Shown one piece after another: positions 18,393 to 25,880 of a DNA stretch of 64,000 nucleotides (position 1 is its first letter; every line of letters begins with the position of its first letter). Where the stretch lies: the NCBI GenBank assembly GCA_002500745.1, contig DLST01000011.1, positions 186,001-250,000 on the forward strand, read 5' to 3'. The notes under the pieces were generated by a model, which searched no databases, was not told the origin of the DNA, and saw nothing but the letters and a program-made list of their open reading frames with translations. Source of the stretch: Sphingobacterium sp. UBA7855 (GTDB taxonomy: Bacteria > Bacteroidota > Bacteroidia > Sphingobacteriales > Sphingobacteriaceae). A program made the translations under genes and the position numbers.

Positions 18393-20360
18393 TTAAACAG
18401 TTACACCAATTTCGATTTGAGTTCCGGATCCAAGCTTACTCTGAATATCAATTGATCCATTGATCCATTTCACTCTATTGACCATATTATTTAAACCCAA
18501 TCCATAATTTAACACAGCGGAATCAAAGCCTTTGCCATTATCCTCAATGAGGATATGCAGTACTTCGTCCGATTTACTTACCTGAACGATAATTGCATCT
18601 GCGTTTGCATACTTTAATGCATTTGAAATGGCCTCTTGAACAATTCGATATATGGCCAACCCTTTTTGAAAATCCACATTCAATTCAGGTTCATAGTTTT
18701 CAAATTGGATCGAAACATGACTATTTTTCATTGCTATACACAATTGCTCCAATGCTGCTATCAATCCAAACTGACGCAACGATTCGGGCATTAGATTATG
18801 GGATATACGCCTTACTTCGCCTAAGATGTCGTTCAACTTCTGCGGCACTTCATCAGTCAAGAGTGTACCCTTTCCTACATCGCCGGCAATCTTAAATTTT
18901 AGACCTGTTAACATACCACCTATGCTATCATGCAGATCTTGGGCTATACGCTGACGCTCCTGCTGCTCCCCCTTGAGCATAGATTCCGAAATTTGCAGCT
19001 GTTTTTCCTTTTCCAATTTGTCCAACACGATTTCGTGGTTGAGCTGAATCTGTGTATTGAGCTTCCGTTGTTTTCGATAGAAAAAAGCAACAAAAAGCAC
19101 AATACAAAAAAGCAAAACGGCAATACCCAAAACGAGAAAAATCCGAAATTGGTTACGGTCCTTTTCTGCGCGTAAATTCAAAATTTCTTTTTCTTTTTCA
19201 ACGGTCTTATATTTCGTCTCCATCTCATTCATTTTTTCCAGCAATTGGACCTGCTGTATGCTATCGGATAGTTTATTTGCCATATTGGACATCTTCAACG
19301 CATCCTGATAATTACCCATAAGCTCATTCACTCCCGCCAGTTGACTGTACACAATTTTACTGTTGTAGAGATCTCGCGTTAATAATCCATTTTTCACGAT
19401 TTCCTCCAACTGCAGTTTAGCATCAGCATACTTTTTCTGCAAGAGATACACATTAAATTTTCTGAACCGCATCATCTGAAATAATTTCCAATTGTTCATC
19501 TTCACCGACCAATCCAAGCCGATATCCAATAACCGTAACGCCTCATCCGTTTGCTGCTTTGTTGTAGCGTAAAGAGCCTCGTTGTAGTAGTAATTGGGCA
19601 GCTGAGTGGAATTTGGATACTTGTTTAATAGTTGTTTGACTTTGTCCAACAGTACTCTTGCTTCTTTGGATTTCACCTGATAACAATAATTACTGACTGT
19701 ATTGAGATAAGCCACCACAAGTGGAGCACTCGGCGGTTGCTGCTCGAGCTGTTTTATAGCCAATTGATGGTATTCGTCCGCTTTTGCAAGCTGTTTGGAC
19801 GACATAAATGCCATGCCGATCATCGTATTTATACTACCTTCCATAATAGGATCGTGTGCTTTGGCGTATGGCAGACACTTCCCATTGAGGATATCCAGAA
19901 AATCAGCAAATCCTTTTTTAGGAAATCGAATTAAGCCCAGATTATACCAAGCTTTGGCCAAAAGCCCCTGCTGAAAAGGCTTTTGTGCATTTCCAAGGAG
20001 GTCTACACATCGTTGGGCTTCAACTCCTGCATTTTTACTATCTAGAAATTGCCCATAATAATAGCTTTTATAAAGTGCCCCCATCGCCTGTAAGCTCCGG
20101 AACGGTTTGGCTAACCGCTCCCCCTGTTGCATATGATCCCAAAATTCGGTCGTATCTCTAAATCTATAGTAATCTGCCAAATAAAAATGCTGCATTGCTT
20201 TCACACTGTCCCCCGAGCTCGATAGCAATAATTTTTCCGCATCAGATCGATATTTATTTTCATCCAATGGCAAAAAACTCTGTGCAGCTACAGCATGTAC
20301 AGTAAAGTATACTATAAAAAAGGCAATTATCTTCGTTAACTCTCTCAACTGAAACATCAT
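18393..20360 (-). CDS. TPR-containing sensor histidine kinase (HisKA_3 type)
   Basis: This 655-residue protein has a signal peptide (cleavage near AAQ, residue 27), a periplasmic region of TPR-like helices (about 55-370), a coiled coil, one transmembrane helix (about 406-428) and a HisKA_3 domain with phosphoacceptor His477 in AQDLHDSIGG. The HATPase domain spans about 560-655, with VQEAISNALKYA, DNGKGFD and GLGLNNM. It pairs with the NarL-type regulator that follows. The signal is unknown. Two adjacent ATG codons could both serve as start. Confidence 0.9.
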   Translation of the reverse strand: MMFQLRELTKIIAFFIVYFTVHAVAAQSFLPLDENKYRSDAEKLLLSSSGDSVKAMQHFYLADYYRFRDTTEFWDHMQQGERLAKPFRSLQAMGALYKSYYYGQFLDSKNAGVEAQRCVDLLGNAQKPFQQGLLAKAWYNLGLIRFPKKGFADFLDILNGKCLPYAKAHDPIMEGSINTMIGMAFMSSKQLAKADEYHQLAIKQLEQQPPSAPLVVAYLNTVSNYCYQVKSKEARVLLDKVKQLLNKYPNSTQLPNYYYNEALYATTKQQTDEALRLLDIGLDWSVKMNNWKLFQMMRFRKFNVYLLQKKYADAKLQLEEIVKNGLLTRDLYNSKIVYSQLAGVNELMGNYQDALKMSNMANKLSDSIQQVQLLEKMNEMETKYKTVEKEKEILNLRAEKDRNQFRIFLVLGIAVLLFCIVLFVAFFYRKQRKLNTQIQLNHEIVLDKLEKEKQLQISESMLKGEQQERQRIAQDLHDSIGGMLTGLKFKIAGDVGKGTLLTDEVPQKLNDILGEVRRISHNLMPESLRQFGLIAALEQLCIAMKNSHVSIQFENYEPELNVDFQKGLAIYRIVQEAISNALKYANADAIIVQVSKSDEVLHILIEDNGKGFDSAVLNYGLGLNNMVNRVKWINGSIDIQSKLGSGTQIEIGVTV

Positions 20361-20671
20361 TAATCCAATATCTTAATCAATTAAACTAAATCGGGCCTTT
20401 TCAGCCAATGGTTTCATAATATGTAACAAGAAAGTCTTATGGTGGTTAAAGACTTCTCTCTACCTCTAAATTTGCCGTCGATGAGGCTTCTTCAAAGTCG
20501 ACAATAGAACATATAGGTCGGAAAACCGCGTAATCAAATGGCGGGTCCAAAAAACAAAGATATATCTCCGCGATGAATTGCTAAAGACATTCTTCTACTT
20601 TTTTGAAATTAATTTTCCATATAGGGTTTGGCTAATCTATTTAAATATAGGCTAAAATATCTCTCTTTGAT
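20361..20671. other. Intergenic leader of the kinase-regulator operon
   Basis: No gene is visible in these 311 bases. A minus-strand -7 box TATCTTTG lies at 20555-20562 with TTTA 19 bases further upstream, which places the start near 20549 and gives the kinase mRNA a leader of about 190 bases. Confidence 0.5.
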
Positions 20672-20706
20672 AAAAAGACCTCTAGGTAATTCGAGAGGCC
20701 TTTTTA
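20672..20706 (-). terminator. Terminator of the sodA operon
   Basis: Read on the minus strand, AAAAAGGCCTCT and AGAGGTCTTTTT pair over 12 positions (one G-T) around a 10-base loop, and the T-run is part of the second arm. It begins right at the stop codon of the FMN reductase gene. Confidence 0.8.
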
Positions 20707-21261
20707 TCAACGATATTCGCTACTCTTTTTCGTAGCAATATCGATCAGCAAGTCCAGCTTACACTGGTAAGCCGAAGACAGCACATTTGGATTGTCGGAC
20801 TCAAAAAGCGTAGATTTCATGATGGGCACACTAAAGGGCACTGTCCAGGCGCGGAGCGACTTCGCGATAGCATCCATTGCATTAATGCCCTGTAGTGCAT
20901 GCACACCATCGGCCCAACAAACTAGTCCAATATGTTTATCCGTCAGGTAAGCCGGTTTATTTTTAGCGCTGACTTCAAGCCAATCCAAACAGTTTTTCAT
21001 AACACCGGGAATACTTCCATGATAAAGCGGAGACAACCAAAAATGTATATCTGCCTCAAGAAATAAGTTATTCATAATCTTGACCGCATTGGGCACCCGA
21101 TTGAGACTCAAATCAAATAAGGGTATTCCGCTATCAGCCAAATTAAAAATAGTATTTTCAACACCCCTTTGGTTCAGTTGGTCGGAAAAATAGTGTGACA
21201 ATTTTCCCGATGTAGATTCTTGCCTTCTTTCCAAGGCGCCATTGAATAGTAATGCTTTCAT
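20707..21261 (-). CDS. NADPH-dependent FMN reductase family protein
   Basis: This 184-residue cytosolic flavodoxin-fold protein carries the family segment SPLYHGSIPGVMKNCLDWL (about residues 77-95), where a flavin-dependent reductase closes over FMN. Members reduce flavins, quinones, azo dyes or chromate with NAD(P)H. It overlaps the upstream DUF2480 stop codon by one base (TAATG), and with sodA forms a three-gene operon that suggests a role in oxidative or redox stress. Confidence 0.85.
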   Translation of the reverse strand: MKALLFNGALERRQESTSGKLSHYFSDQLNQRGVENTIFNLADSGIPLFDLSLNRVPNAVKIMNNLFLEADIHFWLSPLYHGSIPGVMKNCLDWLEVSAKNKPAYLTDKHIGLVCWADGVHALQGINAMDAIAKSLRAWTVPFSVPIMKSTLFESDNPNVLSSAYQCKLDLLIDIATKKSSEYR

Positions 21262-21758
21262 TATACTTTCCCTTTTTTAAAAATAACTTTTGGCATACCA
21301 ACCTCACCATACATCAACGTCTGGACGATAGGAATCAATCGTTCTGTCGCCAACATATAAAGTGACGCCGGAATATTAGGACGGGCCCTTATGACAACTT
21401 TTTGCTGCTGAAAATTCGACAAATCCATCGCTTGCAAAGCCTGCATCCATAGGTCTATTTCCAAATCCTCCATCGCCTTAAAATCGTAATACGCTGCAAC
21501 AGGATGAAGTTTTTCCGCCAGGGCCATATAGACCCAAGGCGGGATAATTGCGTCCACAGAACAGCTAATGGCAACCGCCTTATTTCGAAAAGCAGGCCAG
21601 TCCACCGCCGCCAAAGCTTCTCTGAATTCTTTTTCTTTAACGATTGCTTCCTGATACAACAATGTTTTGATGTCAAAACTTAGGATAGCAAGATCGGTCT
21701 TAAAATCAATCAGATCTAAGGCCAATATACCCGAATTTTCAACTTTATTTATAAACAT
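21261..21758 (-). CDS. DUF2480 family protein
   Basis: This 165-residue protein matches the DUF2480 family, which is confined largely to Bacteroidota: it opens with INKVENSGILALDL and has the WPAFRNKAVAISCSVDAIIPPW block. No function is known for the family. It begins 7 bases after the sodA stop and overlaps the FMN reductase start, so it is made with both. Confidence 0.85.
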   Translation of the reverse strand: MFINKVENSGILALDLIDFKTDLAILSFDIKTLLYQEAIVKEKEFREALAAVDWPAFRNKAVAISCSVDAIIPPWVYMALAEKLHPVAAYYDFKAMEDLEIDLWMQALQAMDLSNFQQQKVVIRARPNIPASLYMLATERLIPIVQTLMYGEVGMPKVIFKKGKV

Positions 21759-21765
21759 GTCGTCT

Positions 21766-22392
21766 TTATACCAAACTAGCGATTACCGTCTCATATTTTT
21801 GTTCCACAACAGACCAATCCAAAAGCGACCAAAATGCATCCAAATAATCGGCTCTTTTATTTTGATATTTCAAATAATACGCATGCTCCCAAACATCGAC
21901 TCCCAAAATAGGGAAACCTCTGCCGATCGATTGTGTATCCATCAGCGGATTATCCTGATTGGGAGTAGCTACGATAGCTAAGGCGCCAGAATGTTTTACA
22001 TAGAGCCAAGACCAGCCCGAACCAAACTGCCCAAGACCCGCATTTTTTATCTGGGCTTTGAGCTCTTCCAAAGAACCAAATGCAGCGTTTATCTCATCGG
22101 CTAACTTCCCTGTGGGTACCGATTTTGGATTGGGCGATAAAATTTCCCAAAATAGCGTATGGTTAAAGTGACCGCCGCCGTTATTGCGGACTGCTGGGCT
22201 ATATTTACTTACGCTTGTTAATATATCCAATAGATCGTCAGCTTCGCTTGCTGTTCCTTCCAATGCCTTATTTAGATTGTCAACATAAGCTTGATGATGC
22301 TTTTGATGATGAATCGTCATGGTCTCGCGATCAAAATAGGGTTCAAGCGCCGCATAGGCATATCCTAACTGGGGTAATTGAAATTTGTGCAT
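21766..22392 (-). CDS. sodA: Superoxide dismutase, Mn/Fe family
   Basis: The start is the ATG at 22392; the frame runs on upstream without family similarity. The 208-residue enzyme has all four metal ligands: His28 (TIHHQKHH), His78 (GGHFNHTLFW), Asp166 and His170 (GVDVWEHAYY). Glycines at 72-74 and Gln146 in PNQDNPL are the arrangement typical of manganese or cambialistic enzymes; iron enzymes carry the glutamine near the second ligand instead. It is cytosolic, removes superoxide, leads a three-gene operon and is divergent from a SufR-like regulator. Confidence 0.95.
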   Translation of the reverse strand: MHKFQLPQLGYAYAALEPYFDRETMTIHHQKHHQAYVDNLNKALEGTASEADDLLDILTSVSKYSPAVRNNGGGHFNHTLFWEILSPNPKSVPTGKLADEINAAFGSLEELKAQIKNAGLGQFGSGWSWLYVKHSGALAIVATPNQDNPLMDTQSIGRGFPILGVDVWEHAYYLKYQNKRADYLDAFWSLLDWSVVEQKYETVIASLV

Positions 22393-22430
22393 AGTTTTAT
22401 TGTTTTTATGATAAGTCAAAACTAGAGAAT

Positions 22431-22467
22431 CAAACTTAATAAAACAACCAATTTGTTGTTTTATTAA
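22431..22467 (-). promoter_or_regulatory. sodA -7 box overlapped by a 13-bp operator-like inverted repeat
   Basis: The perfect arms TTAATAAAACAAC (22436-22448) and GTTGTTTTATTAA (22455-22467) flank a six-base spacer. The minus-strand -7 box TAAGTTTG occupies 22431-22438 and shares its first bases with the inner end of the repeat. A protein bound here would block or modulate sodA transcription. Confidence 0.65.
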
Positions 22468-22498
22468 AGTCATAAAAATAAATCAAAAAGGATAAACC

Positions 22499-22513
22499 TG
22501 TGTTTGAAACACA
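22499..22513. promoter_or_regulatory. Palindrome TGTGTTTGAAACACA before the SufR-like gene
   Basis: This perfect 7-1-7 palindrome lies just upstream of the -33 position of the regulator's own promoter (-7 box TACCTTTG at 22538-22545, expected start near 22550). It differs in sequence from the repeat at the sodA promoter, so two proteins or two binding modes may be involved. Confidence 0.55.
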
Positions 22514-22537
22514 TTTTAGAACAAAAAATAAAAACAC

Positions 22538-22545
22538 TACCTTTG
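22538..22545 (+). promoter_or_regulatory. -7 box (TACCTTTG) of the SufR-like regulator
   Basis: This is a full consensus match with TTTT 20 bases upstream as a weak -33 element. It leaves a leader of about 30 bases before the ATG at 22580. Confidence 0.6.
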
Positions 22546-22579
22546 CTGATGTTATATAAAACAACTTTTTTATTGCCAA

Positions 22580-23206
22580 ATGCAGAAGAATCCAGCTGAT
22601 CGAATATTAATGTTATTAAAAATGCGCCGAGAAGCCACTGCAGCTTTGATTGCAACAGAGTTGGCTATAACAAAAGAAGGGGCCCGTAAACATTTATTGA
22701 ACCTGGCGAATCAAAACCTGATTGTCTCCAATGCCCGGAGCGAAGGTATAGGCCGCCCTTCGACTTATTACAGTCTTTCACCACAGGGCATGGCACGATT
22801 TCCGGATAGTCACGCCGACATTACAGTACAATTGTTGCAGTCGATTAAACAAGTGCTTGGCGAGAATGCTTTGGATCTACTTATCAGTGATCGGGAGTCT
22901 AAGGTATATCAAAAATATACTGACGCACTATCGGATATTGACTCCATCGAAAAAAAACTTGAAATTATAGCCGCAAAAAGAACGGCGGAAGGTTATATGG
23001 CAGAATGGAAAAGAGAGGCTGACGATTATCTTCTCATTGAAAATCATTGCCCCATATGTGCAGCAGCAACCGAATGTCAGGGATTTTGCCGTTCAGAACT
23101 GAATAATTTTCAGCAACTCATCGGTCCGGCATATCGTATCTGTAGAACAGAATACATCATCGAAAATGCCCCCCGCTGCACCTATCGCATTTCAAAGGCA
23201 AAATAA
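22580..23206 (+). CDS. SufR-like winged-helix transcriptional regulator with C-terminal cysteine cluster
   Basis: This 208-residue protein has an N-terminal winged HTH of the ArsR/DeoR type (about 8-70, AATELAITKEGARKHL followed by IGRPSTYYSLS). Its C-terminal part resembles SufR, with cysteines at 157, 160, 166, 170, 188 and 200 (HCPIC, ECQGFC, CRSEL, APRC-YRI) able to hold an Fe-S cluster or metal. SufR proteins sense Fe-S or redox status and repress Fe-S assembly genes. Here the divergent partner is sodA, so control of the sodA operon and of itself is likely. The cluster is inferred, not shown. Confidence 0.8.
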   Translation: MQKNPADRILMLLKMRREATAALIATELAITKEGARKHLLNLANQNLIVSNARSEGIGRPSTYYSLSPQGMARFPDSHADITVQLLQSIKQVLGENALDLLISDRESKVYQKYTDALSDIDSIEKKLEIIAAKRTAEGYMAEWKREADDYLLIENHCPICAAATECQGFCRSELNNFQQLIGPAYRICRTEYIIENAPRCTYRISKAK

Positions 23207-23243
23207 AACCAATTTCTAAGGCATTCCTGCAGAAATTATTAAT

Positions 23244-23257
23244 ATACCAAAAAGTAT
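23244..23257. promoter_or_regulatory. Operator-like site in the tetR promoter (ATACCAAAAAGTAT)
   Basis: This 14-bp imperfect palindrome has the same ATACCNNNNNGTAT frame as the site before fabF at 23902-23915. It lies 4 bases before the TATATTTG -7 box (23262-23269) of the TetR gene, so autorepression is expected. Confidence 0.6.
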
Positions 23258-23290
23258 TTTTTATATTTGCATTAAATGAACAGGAATTAC

Positions 23291-23884
23291 ATGTCAAAAG
23301 CAGAACAGACACGACAATATATCATTGAAAAGACTGCGCCCATCTTTAATAAAAAAGGCTACTTTGCAACTTCGCTCTCGGACATCACGACAGCGACAGG
23401 TTTAACAAAAGGAAGTATCTACGGTAATTTCAAAGACAAGGATGACCTAGCTACCCATGTCTATACCTATCAGAGCAGAAAAATTTCAGAAGCTGTTAAT
23501 CAGCAGATTATACAGCAAAAAACATCGCTAAAGAAGCTTTTGTCTTTTCTAGATTTCTACAAGGACAATTTCAAAAATATCGCAGCTTCAGGGGGCTGTC
23601 CCATGATGAATGCGGCCGTGGAGGCTGATGATTCGCTTTCTTTTTTAACGCCTAAAGTCAAACGTTCCTTTGACCTTTGGAGGCAGCGGCTAATCCTAAT
23701 TCTTGAAGAAGGAGTTGCCAGCGGTGAATTTAAGCCGCATATTTCTGCTGAAAATTATGCTATCACCTTTATGGCCATGGTCGAAGGCGGAATCTTGCTT
23801 TCCAAGATTTCCGGACGCGGAAAAGATCTTGCCATTGTATTGGACAAAATGAAGGAAATGGTGGATCGGGAAATCAAAAGCTAG
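23291..23884 (+). CDS. TetR/AcrR-family transcriptional regulator
   Basis: I start at the second ATG (23291, MSKAEQTR); the ATG at 23276 is only 6 bases after the -7 box and would be at the transcript's first base. The 197-residue protein has the TetR HTH (about 20-55 with SDITTATGLTKGSIYGNFKDKDDL) and a helical ligand domain containing GGCPMMNAAVEADD. TetR-type proteins repress until they bind a small molecule. Matching 14-bp palindromes in its own promoter and before the next gene suggest that it controls itself and the FabF paralogue. Confidence 0.9.
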   Translation: MSKAEQTRQYIIEKTAPIFNKKGYFATSLSDITTATGLTKGSIYGNFKDKDDLATHVYTYQSRKISEAVNQQIIQQKTSLKKLLSFLDFYKDNFKNIAASGGCPMMNAAVEADDSLSFLTPKVKRSFDLWRQRLILILEEGVASGEFKPHISAENYAITFMAMVEGGILLSKISGRGKDLAIVLDKMKEMVDREIKS

Positions 23885-23901
23885 TTTTTTTTAAAATCTA
23901 A

Positions 23902-23915
23902 ATACCAATCGGTAT
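23902..23915. promoter_or_regulatory. Operator-like palindrome ATACCAATCGGTAT before fabF
   Basis: This perfect palindrome (ATACC-AATC-GGTAT) shares its outer bases with the site at 23244-23257. It abuts a near-consensus -7 box TATTATTG (23915-23922), the same geometry as in the tetR promoter. Confidence 0.65.
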
Positions 23916-23945
23916 ATTATTGCGCACATAATAAAATAAAAAGAG

Positions 23946-25184
23946 ATGAAAAGAGTTGTAGTTACCGGCATGGGAACAATTAACCCGCTGGGAGAAAACA
24001 TAGACATATTTTGGGATAACATTTTGCGAGGCGAAAACCACACAACACTTATTAGCCGTTTTGATGCTTCGTTGTTTCGAACACAGATTGCAAGTGAAAT
24101 TAAGCAATTTCAACCTGAAAAATACTTAGATAGAAATGAGATTAAACGGAGTGATCTCTTTACGCAATATGCGTTATACAGTGCAGCGCAGGCAATGGAA
24201 GATTCGGGACTAGATCTCGATACCATGGATCCCTTTGACATCGGTGTCATCTGGGGTGTTGGTCAGGGCGGAATGGAAACTTTCGAAAAAGAGGTAGAAG
24301 GTTACGTAACGGGAGATTACAAACCACGATTCAGCCCTTTCTTTGTTCCTAGACTTATCGTCAATATGGCTTCAGGCATGATTTCAATGAAGTATGGTTT
24401 AAAAGGAATCAATTACACGACCGTATCGGCTTGCGCCACATCCAATACGGCCTTTATGGATGCTTTTAATTACATTAGGCTCGGCAAAGCCAAAGTCTTT
24501 ATAAGCGGCGGTTCCGAAGCCCCCGTTACCCCGGCTTCCGTTGGCGGTTTTTCTGCCATGAAAGCCATGTCGAGCCGGCATGATAGCCCCCAGACCGCAA
24601 GCAGACCATTTGACCGTGATCGTGATGGTTTTGTCATGGGTGAGGGAGCTGGAGCACTCATCTTGGAAGAATACGAACATGCCAAGCAAAGAGGCGCAAA
24701 AATTTATGCGGAGCTTGTCGGAGCTTCAATGACCGCAGATGCTTACCATATGACCTCCCCTCATCCCGAAGGGATAGCCGCAGCAAAAGCCATGACTCTG
24801 GCTTTGGAGGAGGCTAAAATTAATACCAGTGAGCTCGACTATTTAAATCTCCACGCGACTTCAACGCCAGTTGGAGATATCGCCGAACTTAAAGCCGTAC
24901 AACGAGCTTTTGGAAAGCTAAATAATCTATGGGTCAGTTCTACCAAATCAATGACAGGACATTTACTTGGGGCAGCCGGTGCTATCGAAGCAATCATTGC
25001 CATAAAATCCATCAACAATAATGTAATTCCGGCAACAATTAATATCGAAAATATCGATCCCGAAATTCCCGAGGGAATTCACATTGTCGTCAATCAGCCC
25101 CTAGAAAAAACTGTTCAGACTGCGATGAGCAATGCGTTTGGTTTCGGCGGGCACAATTCGAGTATCGTTTTCAAAAAGATTTAA
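23946..25184 (+). CDS. fabF: Beta-ketoacyl-ACP synthase II paralogue
   Basis: This 412-residue thiolase-fold enzyme is full length. The Cys-His-His catalytic triad is intact: Cys163 in SACATS, His303 in NLHATSTPVGD and His339 in KSMTGHLLGAAG. It condenses malonyl-ACP with an acyl-ACP in fatty acid or polyketide-like chain growth. No acpP or other fab genes are adjacent, and it appears to be under TetR control, so it may be an inducible second copy or part of a special lipid pathway rather than the housekeeping enzyme. Confidence 0.88.
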   Translation: MKRVVVTGMGTINPLGENIDIFWDNILRGENHTTLISRFDASLFRTQIASEIKQFQPEKYLDRNEIKRSDLFTQYALYSAAQAMEDSGLDLDTMDPFDIGVIWGVGQGGMETFEKEVEGYVTGDYKPRFSPFFVPRLIVNMASGMISMKYGLKGINYTTVSACATSNTAFMDAFNYIRLGKAKVFISGGSEAPVTPASVGGFSAMKAMSSRHDSPQTASRPFDRDRDGFVMGEGAGALILEEYEHAKQRGAKIYAELVGASMTADAYHMTSPHPEGIAAAKAMTLALEEAKINTSELDYLNLHATSTPVGDIAELKAVQRAFGKLNNLWVSSTKSMTGHLLGAAGAIEAIIAIKSINNNVIPATINIENIDPEIPEGIHIVVNQPLEKTVQTAMSNAFGFGGHNSSIVFKKI

Positions 25185-25202
25185 TTTTTTTTGAAATAAT
25201 TC

Positions 25203-25233
25203 TTGACAAAGTGTAATAAACACACTATCTTTG
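25203..25233 (+). promoter_or_regulatory. Promoter of sRNA copy 2
   Basis: TTG at 25203-25205, 20 intervening bases and TATCTTTG at 25226-25233 form a near-ideal Bacteroidota promoter. It begins 19 bases after the fabF stop. Confidence 0.75.
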
Positions 25234-25238
25234 TTGTA

Positions 25239-25303
25239 TCATAATTTAGGTTTATAATTGGTTATTTAAGGTTTTCATTCTCCCCGTTTGAAAACCTTTT
25301 TTT
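25239..25303 (+). ncRNA. Multi-copy small RNA, copy 2
   Basis: The 65 bases are identical to 2097-2161 and 57644-57708 and start 6 bases after the -7 box. The terminator stem, C-rich loop and seven T are unchanged. The flanks share nothing beyond promoter elements with the other copies. It lies between fabF and an IS982 remnant. Confidence 0.78.
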
Positions 25304-25639
25304 ATGCCTGTTCAATTCTTGTTATCAGCAAACTAGAATTTTTATTTTTAACCGATACGACAAAACTATTTGGCCCATTTATCCATTTACCAGATACAAA
25401 TCCGTTGAGGATCTTCAATAGTGTCTACTATTTACCCCCTTCTTCGAAGTTCATTCGAGGCATCTTCGGGTCTTATTCGTACTTAGGAGCAGATAATAGC
25501 GTTTTCTGACAGCCATGCTACTGTCTTATCTCCGAGTATAACTCGGACTCACCACGGACTCATGTCGCTCTTACCACGGATACACCCAGACTCTGATACG
25601 GTGATGTATCGGAGGAGACACGAAACGATAGCGAAGCAG

Positions 25640-25823
25640 AGGTCTTGCGTCCATGCCATAATCAGAACATTCAAAATCCCGCCCCTATCATTGATGACTA
25701 AATGAAGCTTGTAGCCATCCCATTGTAGATTTTCCAACTTCGGCTATTCCTTTAAATACCCTCTGCTCGCCTTAATCCGCTTATTCTTGCAACTCCTGAA
25801 CGGTGTCGAATCAAAAGAAATCA
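25640..25823 (-). pseudogene. IS982-family transposase remnant
   Basis: Read on the minus strand from 25823, the translation gives SFDSTPFRSCKNKRIKASRGYLKE, a stop, then KLENLQWDGYKLHLVINDRGGILNV. This follows the IS982 transposase pattern of an IDST-P motif, an RIK region and a W-GYKLHLVINDKGE-LN block. The in-frame stop and loss of all else show decay. Possible further debris runs to about 25500. No inverted repeats or target duplication could be recognised. It lies directly downstream of sRNA copy 2. Confidence 0.65.
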
Positions 25824-25824
25824 T

Positions 25825-25859
25825 AAAAAAACAGCGGGATAACCGAAGTTACCCCGCTG
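25825..25859 (-). terminator. Terminator of the second susCD operon (UUCG loop)
   Basis: On the minus strand CAGCGGGGTAAC pairs with GTTATCCCGCTG (one G-T) around a TTCG tetraloop, and seven T follow. It begins 22 bases after the susD stop. Confidence 0.9.
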
Positions 25860-25880
25860 CGTAAAAATAAACATGTGAAA

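Noticed and set aside
25239..25303. sRNA block as a simple REP-like terminator repeat or part of the IS remnant
   Set aside because: Identity covers the whole span from promoter-defined start to T-run, and the copies at 2097 and 57644 have no IS sequence next to them.
25288..25509. 73-codon plus-strand ORF starting in the sRNA terminator
   Set aside because: It begins within the sRNA copy 2 stem region and runs through IS debris; no similarity is visible.
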